Below are positions 14,556-22,765 of a stretch of DNA of 32,211 bases, in pieces. Both the position numbers and the translations under genes were made by a program. Below the pieces are notes generated by a model. The model searched no databases. It was not told the origin of the DNA and worked only from the letters and a program-made list of their open reading frames with translations. The stretch is from Syntrophobacteraceae bacterium (GTDB taxonomy: Bacteria; Desulfobacterota; Syntrophobacteria; Syntrophobacterales; Syntrophobacteraceae): contig JARLHO010000074.1 of NCBI GenBank assembly GCA_031292215.1, positions 1-32,211 on the forward strand, written 5' to 3'. Position 1 is the first letter of the stretch. Every line of letters starts with the position of its first letter.

Positions 14556-16187
14556 ATGGAGGAGCGTCGGTACACAGACGTATTCCTGTACCATGACAGG
14601 ACAAAGCATCACTTCAACCGTTTTGCGCAATCTCCTGGCTATCTGGACTGGAAAAATCAGCCCTCCCCCTTCCGATCGTTTTCGGAAACCGAACGGATTT
14701 TTCTGCCAGTCCTTGAAAAAGACCCCGAAGCCGGTCATCTCGATCTCTACCAACGCCACAATAACCAGCCAAAGTCCATGACCATCGAAAATATCGGCGC
14801 CTTCCTGGAGCTATCCCTTGGGCTTTCGGCTTGGAAGGCAATTTCGGGGAACCGCTGGTCTTTACGCATGAATCCTTCGAGCGGCAATCTTCATCCCACG
14901 GAATGCTATCTCATCTTGCCGGCAATCGACCTTCCCCGCTCGGGCGGTGTGTACCACTACAATCCACTCGATCACGCCCTCGAGGTGAGGGCTGAAGTTG
15001 GAGAAGATATTTGGAGAATGGTCCAGGATCACTTTGGATGCGAGGGGTTCCTGGTGGGCCTTAGCAGCATCTATTGGCGCGAATCCTGGAAATACGGCGA
15101 GCGCGCCTTTCGCTACTGCAATCATGATGTCGGCCACGCGCTTGCCGCCTTGAGTTTTTCGGCAAATCTATCGGGGTGGAAGATAAACCGCATCGAAACT
15201 CTCTCTGATGAACAGGTAGAGACATTGCTTGGCTTTGGTCAAACGCAGTGGCAAGATCTCGAAGAAGAAGCCCCCGAAACACTTTGCTTTGTGTGCGCAA
15301 ATAGCGCTAACTGCAATCCCGTAAGCCTGCCCGGAAAGATCGTTTCGGCTTTTGAAAAGCTCCCATTCCAGGGGCTGCCCAATCCCCTTAGCGCAAACCG
15401 GCTCCGGTGGGAGGCGATAGACTCGGTTCACCTGGCTTCAAGAAAACCCCAAACGGAAGAAAAAAAGTTTTCTTACGGTCAAAAAATTTTCTATCCCGCA
15501 CCGCCTCCCAACCTTTGGGCCGCCCGGATCATACGAAAGAGAAGAAGCGGGCTAGCCTTCGATGAGAAAGGCTTTTTGCAAAAAGATCAGTTTCTCTCGA
15601 TACTCGATAAGACTATTCCAAGAAACGACTGCGCCCCTTTCGATATGGAGCCGGCCAAGCCCTGTGTTGACCTTTTTCTTTTTGTCCACACCGTCCACGG
15701 TTTGCCTCGCGGCCTCTATTTTTATCTTCGAAGCGCAGATACGGTGGAGGATATGCGACGGGCGACCGACCCATCCTTCCGGTGGGCTCTCTTGGATAAA
15801 GAAGAGCCGCTCTATCTCCTGCAAGAGGGGGATTTTCGAGAAATTGCGGTGCACCTGAGTTGCAACCAGGAGATCGCAGGCTACGGAGTCTTCTCACTGG
15901 GTATGATCGCCCGGTTCAAAGACATCATTAAAAATGAACCCTACCGATACCGGCGCCTTTTCTGGGAGGCCGGTATGATCGGCCAGGTGCTCTATCTGGA
16001 AGCCGAGGCCCACGGAATTCGAGGCACAGGGATCGGATGCTTTTTCGATGATCCCGTGCATGACCTTCTGGGACTAGACGGCAACAGCTACCAGAGCCTG
16101 TATCACTTCGCAGCCGGTCTTCCCATCGAGGACCCGAGGCTAATAACCCTCCCACCATATGCCCACAGGGAAAGGGTGCAGTTGTAA
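14556..16187 (+). CDS. SagB/ThcOx-type nitroreductase with two nitroreductase-like domains
   Basis: A 543-residue FMN-dependent oxidoreductase homologue. The N-terminal half shows hallmarks of the SagB/ThcOx group: SSGNLHPTE at 108-116, YHYNPLDHAL from 134, and WRESWKYGERAFRYCNHDVGHALAAL-type helix at 174-199. The C-terminal half repeats the fold, ending GTGIGCFFDDPVHDLLGL at 490-507. Characterised relatives oxidise azolines to azoles in thiazole/oxazole-modified peptides. Here no cyclodehydratase (YcaO) or precursor peptide gene adjoins it, so that role is not supported. I choose the ATG at 14556 because GGAGGAGAG lies just upstream; an ATG at 14487 would add 23 basic residues without a ribosome-binding site. 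A cysteine cluster (CFVCANSANC) links the two halves. Confidence 0.9.
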   Translation: MEERRYTDVFLYHDRTKHHFNRFAQSPGYLDWKNQPSPFRSFSETERIFLPVLEKDPEAGHLDLYQRHNNQPKSMTIENIGAFLELSLGLSAWKAISGNRWSLRMNPSSGNLHPTECYLILPAIDLPRSGGVYHYNPLDHALEVRAEVGEDIWRMVQDHFGCEGFLVGLSSIYWRESWKYGERAFRYCNHDVGHALAALSFSANLSGWKINRIETLSDEQVETLLGFGQTQWQDLEEEAPETLCFVCANSANCNPVSLPGKIVSAFEKLPFQGLPNPLSANRLRWEAIDSVHLASRKPQTEEKKFSYGQKIFYPAPPPNLWAARIIRKRRSGLAFDEKGFLQKDQFLSILDKTIPRNDCAPFDMEPAKPCVDLFLFVHTVHGLPRGLYFYLRSADTVEDMRRATDPSFRWALLDKEEPLYLLQEGDFREIAVHLSCNQEIAGYGVFSLGMIARFKDIIKNEPYRYRRLFWEAGMIGQVLYLEAEAHGIRGTGIGCFFDDPVHDLLGLDGNSYQSLYHFAAGLPIEDPRLITLPPYAHRERVQL

Positions 16188-16222
16188 GCCCGGACGGCAA
16201 GGCGCTTTGTTCACGGCCGGGC
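16188..16222. terminator. Possible bidirectional hairpin between sagB-like gene and lexA
   Basis: GCCCGG at 16188-16193 pairs with CCGGGC at 16217-16222, enclosing a loop with further partial pairing. It sits between two convergent genes and overlaps the lexA stop codon. There is no clear U-tract on either side. Confidence 0.35.
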
Positions 16223-16828
16223 CCTCTGGCGGTAATTTCTCAAAAGTCCCATTACCACCCCCACAACCTCAACCTCGTCTGCGGCCGCCCGGATAGGCTT
16301 CATGCTTTCATTTGCAGGTCGAAGCTCTATTTCCGCTCCATAGTGGTAGAACTTTTTGACCGTTGCCTCACCATTTACCAGGGCCACCACAGTTTGCCCG
16401 TTTTCCGCCTGCGGCTGCCTGGTCACTATCAGGATGTCGCCATCCCTGATACCATCGTCGATCATTGACTCTCCCTTGACCATCAGGGCGAAATTGACTC
16501 CATTTCCGAGTAAATTATCCGGCACTTCTATGGATTCAGCCACCTCAATTGCCTCGATGGGAGTCCCCGCCGCAACGACCCCTAGAAATGGAACCGATCC
16601 GCCGCCGGTCTTAAGAGGAGTCAGCTCCAAAACGCGTTTCCTGTTTTTCCCGGGAATCCTTAGATAGCCTCTATCCTCTATCTGCTTTAGATGTTTGGAA
16701 ACTGCGTTCAAAGATTTAAATCCGAGATTGATTCTAATCTCTTCATAGGAAGGCGCATGACCGTGCTCATCGATATATTCTTTCACAAATTGATATACCC
16801 GATCCTGGGCCGGGGTAAGTCCTATCAT
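16211..16828 (-). CDS. lexA: LexA repressor
   Basis: A 205-residue SOS repressor and self-cleaving serine protease. The N-terminal winged helix (about 1-68) shows HAPSYEEIRINLGFKSLNAVSKHLKQIE, equivalent to the LexA DNA-reading helix region. The hinge carries the autoproteolysis site Ala87-Gly88 (VVAAGTP). The catalytic dyad is Ser121 (GESM) and Lys158 (TVKKF), 37 residues apart as in E. coli LexA. All functional residues are present. GGAAGGAGG precedes the ATG at 16828. It is the second gene of an apparent operon, 22 bases after the unknown gene at 16851. Its DNA-recognition helix differs from the E. coli one, consistent with a different operator (inference). Confidence 0.97.
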   Translation of the reverse strand: MIGLTPAQDRVYQFVKEYIDEHGHAPSYEEIRINLGFKSLNAVSKHLKQIEDRGYLRIPGKNRKRVLELTPLKTGGGSVPFLGVVAAGTPIEAIEVAESIEVPDNLLGNGVNFALMVKGESMIDDGIRDGDILIVTRQPQAENGQTVVALVNGEATVKKFYHYGAEIELRPANESMKPIRAAADEVEVVGVVMGLLRNYRQRARP

Positions 16829-16850
16829 ACATCCTCCTTCCCGGCTGAAT

Positions 16851-17519
16851 TTAGCATGGATAGCCCAACTGCACGGCCTTCTCCCGCAACGCTCCCAGGA
16901 AATTGAGGTCGGCCGGCGATGCGCTTTCTCCCTTTTCCTGGATGAACCTGATCAATCCAAGGATCTTTGAAACCCGTGGAGATACCGCATCGTATCCACT
17001 TTGCCCCGATTTTCCGTTCCCATTTCCCGATTGCATGAATTGCCCCTGGGATCTTAGAAACTCTTCGCCGGACTCAAATACCTGGCCGTGCCAAAAATCT
17101 TTATAGACTCTTGTTGAACCCTCATCGATGCGCCGCGCAGTCTCGGCAACATTTAGCCAGGTTTGTTCTCTAACCGTCCGGAAGCGATAGCCCCAATTTT
17201 CCATTCCGCCGAGATAGCCAAAAGGAGCTGGAAGTTCATGATCGAAGCAGTATGACCGTTTAAAAAACGGCCACTTAAAAATCGGCGACCCGGGGCAGGG
17301 AAAACCGCCGGCCCCGATCTGGACAGCAAACTCCGGCATCTTGTCATGCTCCGCCCATTCCCTGCGGGCATATTTTACGGCAGAGTCCACCAGACTTTGC
17401 GAATCCCGCGTGAGCGCATTTTCAACCGCAAGTTGGAGAAAGCAGACGGTTTCCCGTGTCCCGTTTTCTACGAGTACCTTCACAGACTTTTTATTCAATA
17501 CGTAGAGGTCAACGCTCAT
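16851..17519 (-). CDS. Unknown protein encoded upstream of lexA, 222 aa
   Basis: A soluble 222-residue protein I do not recognise. It begins MSVDLYVLNKKSVKVLVENG. The middle is aromatic and proline rich (residues about 70-110, including FPCPGSPIFKWPFFKRSYCF and YLGGMENWGYRF). A low-complexity GNGNGKSGQSG stretch near 165-175 links to a helical C-terminus ending LREKAVQLGYPC. GGAG lies 6 bases before the ATG at 17519. lexA follows after 22 bases on the same strand, and the only strong promoter seen (17609-17637) lies upstream of this gene, so the two should be co-transcribed and probably SOS-controlled. In many bacteria genes sharing the lexA transcript take part in mutagenesis or cell-division arrest, but nothing in this sequence identifies such a role. 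Confidence 0.8.
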   Translation of the reverse strand: MSVDLYVLNKKSVKVLVENGTRETVCFLQLAVENALTRDSQSLVDSAVKYARREWAEHDKMPEFAVQIGAGGFPCPGSPIFKWPFFKRSYCFDHELPAPFGYLGGMENWGYRFRTVREQTWLNVAETARRIDEGSTRVYKDFWHGQVFESGEEFLRSQGQFMQSGNGNGKSGQSGYDAVSPRVSKILGLIRFIQEKGESASPADLNFLGALREKAVQLGYPC

Positions 17520-17601
17520 CTTTTACTCCGCAGCCTTTTCCGATTACGTTCCCAATCAACCGGTACACGTCTTTTCGTCTAAAGAGTATCATCTAACCGT
17601 C

Positions 17602-17621
17602 TAGGTGAATATTAGGTGAAT
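17602..17621 (-). promoter_or_regulatory. Candidate operator: 11-bp-period direct repeat
   Basis: On the minus strand ATTCACCTA occurs twice (17621-17613 and 17610-17602) with a start-to-start distance of 11 bases. A degenerate third unit (CACCCGCTA) lies just upstream. The repeats overlap the -10 box of the promoter and part of its spacer, the usual place for a repressor site. Alphaproteobacterial LexA uses a direct repeat (GTTC-N7-GTTC) with the same 11-base period, so self-regulation by LexA through this site is a reasonable inference. Confidence 0.55.
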
Positions 17622-17637
17622 GTTTAGCGGGTGTCAA
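17609..17637 (-). promoter_or_regulatory. Sigma-70-type promoter of the lexA operon
   Basis: On the minus strand a perfect -35 TTGACA (17637-17632), a 17-base spacer and a -10 TAATAT (17614-17609) form a near-consensus promoter. Transcription would start near 17602, leaving about 80 bases of leader before the ATG at 17519. Confidence 0.7.
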
Positions 17638-17766
17638 ATATATTTTTTTGCCTGATCGAAATCGGGAGGTATCTCGTCAGGACCATTGGCGGCCGCACGC
17701 ATGGAGGATATTAATTTCCTGCAGGTAAAAGCGGTGAAGAAACCTTAGGATGAGATACAATGGGAG

Positions 17767-20156
17767 GTGCTACGTGTTCCTGAAAACTGTTTGGGCCTGA
17801 GAGCATGGAGAAAACAGATCGGTCCTCGGCAATTTCCACCCTTTGGTGGCGACCTGGTTCACCGAATCCATCGGCACGCCCACGGACGTGCAGACGCTTG
17901 CATGGCTGCTCCTACCGGATCCGGGAAAACGATGGCCGCCTTCCTGTGGGCGCTAAACGGGTTAATCACCGGGAAATCGCCGCTTGGCCAGGTCGGCGTG
18001 CTCTATGTTTCCCCGCTTAAAGCGCTAAATAACGACATCCGAAAAAACCTGACGAAACCACTCTCTGAACTAAAAGCGGTCTTTGCCTGCTCAGGAGCGC
18101 ATTTACCCCCAATCGGAGTCGCCATTAAAAGCGGCGGTACTTCGCAGTCAGAGCGTCGCCGCATGGTTCGCTACCCTCCTGAAATCCTTATTACGACACT
18201 CTCCAGTTTGATCTCATCGTTGAGATGCCGGCTGGGGGCTTGTCGGGGAGTTGGACGAAGAATTTGTCTGGGAAGCAAAAATCGGCCAGGTTTTTACGCT
18301 CAGCACCCAGAACTGGAGAATCGAGCGGATAACGCATAACGATGTTTTCGTTGTTCCTGCCCGCGCGGGCGGAGCGGCCCCGCCATTTTGGAAGGCCGAG
18401 GAAAATCTACGCGATTCGCATTTCTCGGAGCGAATCGCTCAGTTTCTGGAAGCTGCCGATGCATTGCAAAAGGAGGCGGCAGGACATCTTCCGCATCGCC
18501 ATCATCTGCTGGTCGAACATATCGGCTCGGGCCCCGAGGGGGTGTCCGGGAAACCTGATCGTGCTGCACACCGTCTGGGGCGGGCGGATAAACAGGCCCT
18601 TTGCCATGGTTTTGGAAGCCGCGTGGGAAAAGCGCTACGGGTACAGGCCGGAGGTATTCCCGGGAAACAACTCCATTTTGCTGCAACTGGTTAGCGACGG
18701 CCGGGGCGAGGAAATCCTGTCTTTGGTAACAAGCGGAAATCTATCCGGGCTCATAAGGCAAAAACTCGAAGACTCGGGTTTTTTTGGCGCCAGGTTTCGG
18801 GAATGCGCCGGGCGGGCCCTGCTGCTTCCACGCCGAGGGGTAAACGAGCGCATGCCGCTTTGGCTTAGCCGGCTACGTTCTAAAAGGCTCCTAGAGTCGG
18901 TTCCACAATTTGAAGATTTTCCGATCCTTTGGGAAGCATGGAGGAGCTGCCTACACGGCGAACTAGACATCGCGGGACTCACCAGACTACTCTCCGAGTT
19001 GGAATCGGGCGCCATCACCTGGTCGCAAGCCTATACCAACCGAGCGAGCCCCATGGCGCGCTCCATGAGCCGGCCACAGATAAACAGGGAATCGATCGCG
19101 CGGCTTGAACCATGGGAGTCCGAGGACCGAGACGAGCTTTTTACGGCGATACTTCTCCAGTGGCTCCAGTTCTATGGGCCAAAGGAACCGGAGTTTATCC
19201 GGACTGTGAGAGCCAAAACTATGAAGCGATGCTGCGGATTTCAAGAGCCGCGGCAAGGCCTCAAATTTGCGCCCTCCCTATCGAAGGTCTCCAGCCCTTT
19301 CTTGCCCGTTGGCAGGGCCTTGCCAGTGAGCAATAACAATCGGGTCCGGACACTCTTTTTAGAAGAATCGAACAACTGGTCTCGTATGGCGCCTCGGCAG
19401 AACTTTGGGAAGCCGAGATTTTCCCGGCCCGCCTTAAGCCCTACGACTCCTCCTGGCTCGATTTAGTCATGCAGCAAAGCGATCTTCGCTGGATCGGCAT
19501 GGAGGGGCGGCGGGTGGCGTTTTCCTTCGAGCAGGAGCTGGATTTACTGCAGGATGAAGAAATAATCGGGGAGAACCGAAAAGACGAAGAAATTGCGAGG
19601 AATGAATCCGGAAGACATCTCTACCTGGTCGCGGATCCCCCGAAAGGAGGCGATGCGGAACTTAACCGGCTTTTTTCCGACCCGGCCACCCGATACGGTT
19701 TTTCGGCCCTGGCGGGTTCCTTCGAAGGGACGCCGGCAAATTTGGCCGATATTATCTGGAAGGAGGTCTTTCGGGGAAATCTGACCAATGATACTTTCGC
19801 ATCCCTTCGCCACGGCATCGAAAACAATTTCAGGGTAACCGATCCGGCTTTGGTCGCGGCCCGGTACAGCAGGAGACGCCACGGCGGCAAAAGGAGCGGA
19901 ACTGGTCGTCGAAGCGAGGCGGAGCGCCAAGGAGCTGGAAATTTTCGCACCGGCTAACTCGCCTCACCTCGCATCCTATTTCGGGATTTTCCACCATCTG
20001 CTCACAAGACGGTTCCAACCGATGCGCCGAATCGTTATCGAAACGATAAACGGCGAAGAGTCCTATAACGAAGTCCTTAGGGCAGGCTTTGACCTCTCGG
20101 TCGAATTCAACCACCTGGTGCTCTATCAAAGACACGCGCATGCGCGAGGGGCTTAA
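17767..20156 (+). pseudogene. Decayed Lhr-type ATP-dependent helicase
   Basis: Remnants of a large Lhr-family DEAD/DEAH helicase are spread over several frames. In order, they are: FHPLVATWFTESIGTPTDVQ from 17834 in one frame; APTGSGKT (Walker A) and VLYVSPLKALNNDIRKNL in another; then, after loss of the rest of the helicase core, ELDEEFVWEAKIGQVFTL near 18245; HTVWGGRINRPFAMVLEAAWE near 18560; ERMPLWLSRLR and ELESGAITWSQAYTN near 18850-19040; WEAEIFPARLKPYDSSWLD near 19410; and a C-terminal piece ending LVLYQRHARARGA at 20156. At least four frameshifts and one large deletion (near 18210-18240, removing the DEAH box and later motifs) show it is dead. Intact family members are roughly twice as long. 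Short open frames inside it are fragments, not separate genes. Confidence 0.88.
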
Positions 20157-20321
20157 AAAGTCGATTTGCAATTGACACGGAGACGATTCCGACTCACATT
20201 TACGTACGGGCGGAAAACGGTGTTAATCGCCGTTGAAGCGAGAAGGACTTTGAAGGGGATGCCGCGGGGGAAATTGGAGCAGCGCGAGAACATAAGGGAA
20301 CCGATGCGACGGGAGGAAATT

Positions 20322-20540
20322 ATGATGAAAAGAGCTCTTGGATTTTTAACTATGCTGCTGATGGCTGTCACGATCTGGATAGTTCCAACAGTTCCGGCTT
20401 CAGCCTATTACCATCATCATCCCTATTACCACCATCATCACCACCACCATCACCTTTACTATTACGGCCATCGCTGGCACAGGACGCCCTGGCATCATCC
20501 TCACTACTACCACCACAAGCGATATCATCATCATCATTAA
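20322..20540 (+). CDS. Secreted histidine/tyrosine-rich small protein, 72 aa
   Basis: The start is set by GGGAGGAAATT before two adjacent ATGs (20322, 20325). Residues 1-28 are a good Sec signal peptide: basic MMKR, a hydrophobic core, and an AxA-type cleavage site at PASA. The predicted mature part has 44 residues, of which 22 are His and 10 Tyr, including a run of eight His. It has no Cys. Such a peptide would bind Ni, Cu, Zn or haem in the periplasm or outside the cell; this is inferred from composition alone. Upstream lies the dead helicase gene, downstream a channel-like gene 232 bases away. No metal transporter is adjacent. The mixed CAT/CAC and TAT/TAC codon use argues for selection on protein, not a DNA triplet repeat. 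Confidence 0.85.
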   Translation: MMKRALGFLTMLLMAVTIWIVPTVPASAYYHHHPYYHHHHHHHHLYYYGHRWHRTPWHHPHYYHHKRYHHHH

Positions 20541-20772
20541 ATAGTATCGTTATGGATTCTTGAGGGGGCGGCATTCCCTTGCTCCCTACTCGCCGGCCGC
20601 CGCGCGCATCCAGCGGATGGGCGGGCAAAAGGCGGCCGCAACCGGGCAGGAGGGTAAAGCGCCATCGGTCCGGCGTATGGAGCAATCGCTTTGAAATGGC
20701 GCAACCACCATATATTCCCCCGATGTCATAGACGATCAAAGCCTTGACCCGGGGTCTCGGCTTTCTTAGAAA

Positions 20773-21906
20773 ATGGGTATGATGCTGCCGCCTATCCTTT
20801 TTTCCGTTGTGGGCGCTCTGCTTATTTTCGTGGTGCTCTGGGAAGCATTTGAAACGATCGTGTTTCCCCGCCGGGTAACCAGGCGAATAAGGCTAACGCG
20901 CCTCATGTTCAGTACGACCTGGAGCGCGTGGAAGCGGATCGCTCGGCTTCTGCCCCAAGGCCACCGGGAAAACATGCTAAGCATCTACGGACCGCTTTCC
21001 CTTCTGTTGTGGCTAACGCTTTGGGCCACCATGCTGATCGTAAGCTTTGGCCTTCTTCACCATGGATCGACGGGAGGGGTAAACGGATTTGGACCATCTC
21101 TTTATTTCAGCGGTTCGAATTTTTTCACATTGGGACTGTTTCAACCACTTTCGCCTCTTACCCGATTTCTCGCCGTTACCGAGGCGGGGACGGGACTGGG
21201 CTTTCTCGCCATTGTCATCGGCTACCTGCCGGCCCTTAACCAGTCTTTTTCCCGGCGGGAGGTAAATATCTCCCTTCTGGATTCACGAGCCGGTTCTCCG
21301 CCAACGGCCGCCGAGATGCTGCGCAGGCACAGCGACGAACACGGGATGGAATCGATCCGGCAGCTTCTTCACGAGTGGGAGCGCTGGTCGGCGGAATTAC
21401 TCGAAAGCCACCTGTCTTACCCGGTGCTCGCCTACTTTCGCTCGCAGCACGAAAACCAGTCCTGGCTGGCCGCACTCACTTGCGTTCTTGACGCCGGCGC
21501 CTTCGTAATGGTCGGCCTGGAAGGGGCGTGCACTCGCCAGGCGCAGTTGACTTTCGCCATGGCCCGGCACGCCATAGTGGACTTATGCCTTATTTTTAGA
21601 CTTCGGCCCGTTTCGCAAAGCCCCGAGCGTCTTTTGCCCGAAACGCTGGCGATCTTGCGATCGGGACTGGCTGAAGCGGGGTTGCGTCCGCGAACGGGGA
21701 AAGATGCCGATTTGAAGCTGAGCGAGCTGCGGTCCCTGTATGAACCCTATCTTTTCGCCCTGTCGCAGTATTTCGGCCTGGCGCTTCCGCCCTGGACCCC
21801 GGAAGCCGAAGCAACGGACAACTGGCAAACGAGCGAATGGAGCCAGGGCGCCAAAGTCATTAATGGAATCGCCTCGCGTGCCCGGGCGCGGCCCCATTTT
21901 CGGTAA
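20773..21906 (+). CDS. Potassium-channel-like membrane protein with non-canonical filter
   Basis: A 377-residue protein with membrane segments near 7-26, 74-95 and 133-153, and a re-entrant pore-like loop between the last two. The loop reads YFSGSNFFTLGLFQ at 111-124, recalling the two-TM potassium channel pore (Ion_trans_2) but with TLGLF where K+ filters have T(V/I)G(Y/F)G. The second Gly of the filter is missing. The C-terminal 220 residues are soluble, helical and carry no RCK motif that I can see. The family resembles putative channel proteins annotated in proteobacteria, but selectivity is doubtful. The start at 20773 lacks a strong ribosome-binding site. A hairpin terminator follows at 21927. 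Confidence 0.7.
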   Translation: MGMMLPPILFSVVGALLIFVVLWEAFETIVFPRRVTRRIRLTRLMFSTTWSAWKRIARLLPQGHRENMLSIYGPLSLLLWLTLWATMLIVSFGLLHHGSTGGVNGFGPSLYFSGSNFFTLGLFQPLSPLTRFLAVTEAGTGLGFLAIVIGYLPALNQSFSRREVNISLLDSRAGSPPTAAEMLRRHSDEHGMESIRQLLHEWERWSAELLESHLSYPVLAYFRSQHENQSWLAALTCVLDAGAFVMVGLEGACTRQAQLTFAMARHAIVDLCLIFRLRPVSQSPERLLPETLAILRSGLAEAGLRPRTGKDADLKLSELRSLYEPYLFALSQYFGLALPPWTPEAEATDNWQTSEWSQGAKVINGIASRARARPHFR

Positions 21907-21926
21907 AGTGGGAAGAGACCGGGCCG

Positions 21927-21950
21927 CCCCGCTTGGGGACGGGGTTTTAT
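21927..21950 (+). terminator. Rho-independent terminator after the channel-like gene
   Basis: CCCCG (21927-21931) pairs with CGGGG (21940-21944) around an 8-base loop and is followed directly by TTTTAT. It lies 20 bases past the stop codon. Confidence 0.6.
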
Positions 21951-22034
21951 CCGTGGTATGCGAAAAGACTTGAAATCCCCCAACCCCCCTTTGAAAAAAA
22001 GGGGGGCGATTGAGCCAAGCCTCCTTCGGCGATG
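21951..22034 (+). repeat. C-rich intergenic repeat
   Basis: One copy of a family with the order CGAAAAGACTTGAAATCCCC, CAACCCCCCTTTG, an A-run, GGGGGGCGATTGAGCCAAGC, TTCGGCGAT. Others are at 29856-29936 and 31668-31768, with an inverted copy at 8422-8482. The core CCCCCC..GGGGGG can fold into a hairpin. Confidence 0.8.
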
Positions 22035-22133
22035 AGCTCTTAACCATACTCAACGCCATGATCAAAAACTCGACATCATGGAACCCGAAGATGGCGTGAG
22101 GTACGAGGGCTTTTCTGGCGCCGTTCCTTTTTC

Positions 22134-22742
22134 TTACTTGTCCCCCAAAGACTTGACCTCTGCCGCGATATCGCGGCTAAGGGTCTTTACGGCGCGGCTT
22201 TCGGCCGCGGCAACGCCTGCGAATCCGGGGGCTTCGAGCGGCTCGCGTAGTGTTGACCGCCTCATCACGAGCAGCTTATGTCCGTTATCGCCCAAGACAT
22301 TCCAGCTTGCATCCAGGAGGACCTTTTGGCCCGGGACCTTTTCGAGATGAACGATCGTAAGGGTAACCTGGTAGCGAACGGGCATGGACCCGGGCCAGGG
22401 AAAAACGCACAGGCGCGCCCCGCAAAGAAGCGCCGAGAGATCATCGGCGAGAACACGGGCCAGGTTTTTGTCCAGCGGCTCGGCCCACCGGTCGAACTCG
22501 GCAAACTGCAGGGTGTCGGGTGAGGAGCGCGTAACTATCTGCGGACGGTCCAGGTACCCGGCGATAGTTACAGGGCCAACGGCTACGACCATGGGTCGAA
22601 CCGGTCCGGCAGCCTTTGTCCGGGGCAAGGGACCCTGGAGCGAGCGCAAAATATAGTAATTTACGGGCGTTGACCGGGCGCAACCGCCCAGAGCCGCCAG
22701 CGCGAAGATAAGAGCAAAAAATCTGCAAACCCGATTAGCCAT
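22134..22742 (-). CDS. ABC-type transport auxiliary lipoprotein, PqiC/ABC_trans_aux-like
   Basis: A 202-residue lipoprotein with a signal peptide and lipobox LGGC whose Cys21 would be lipidated, followed by the family opening STPVNYYILRSL. The rest matches the auxiliary lipoprotein family (PqiC, PF03886): VAVGPVTIAGYLDRPQIVTR and FAEFDRWAEPLDKNLARVLADDL. It should sit at the outer membrane and work with the MCE protein encoded just upstream. I favour the ATG at 22742 (GGGG upstream); a GTG at 22766 would overlap the upstream stop codon by one base and add eight residues. Last gene of the Mla-type operon. Confidence 0.88.
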   Translation of the reverse strand: MANRVCRFFALIFALAALGGCARSTPVNYYILRSLQGPLPRTKAAGPVRPMVVAVGPVTIAGYLDRPQIVTRSSPDTLQFAEFDRWAEPLDKNLARVLADDLSALLCGARLCVFPWPGSMPVRYQVTLTIVHLEKVPGQKVLLDASWNVLGDNGHKLLVMRRSTLREPLEAPGFAGVAAAESRAVKTLSRDIAAEVKSLGDK

Positions 22743-22765
22743 TTTACCCCTTTTCCAAGCAAACA

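Noticed and set aside
20368-20739. Minus-strand frame of 123 codons with Asp- and Gly-rich stretches
   Set aside because: The acidic runs are the complement of the His codons of the secreted peptide gene, which has a signal peptide and a strong ribosome-binding site.
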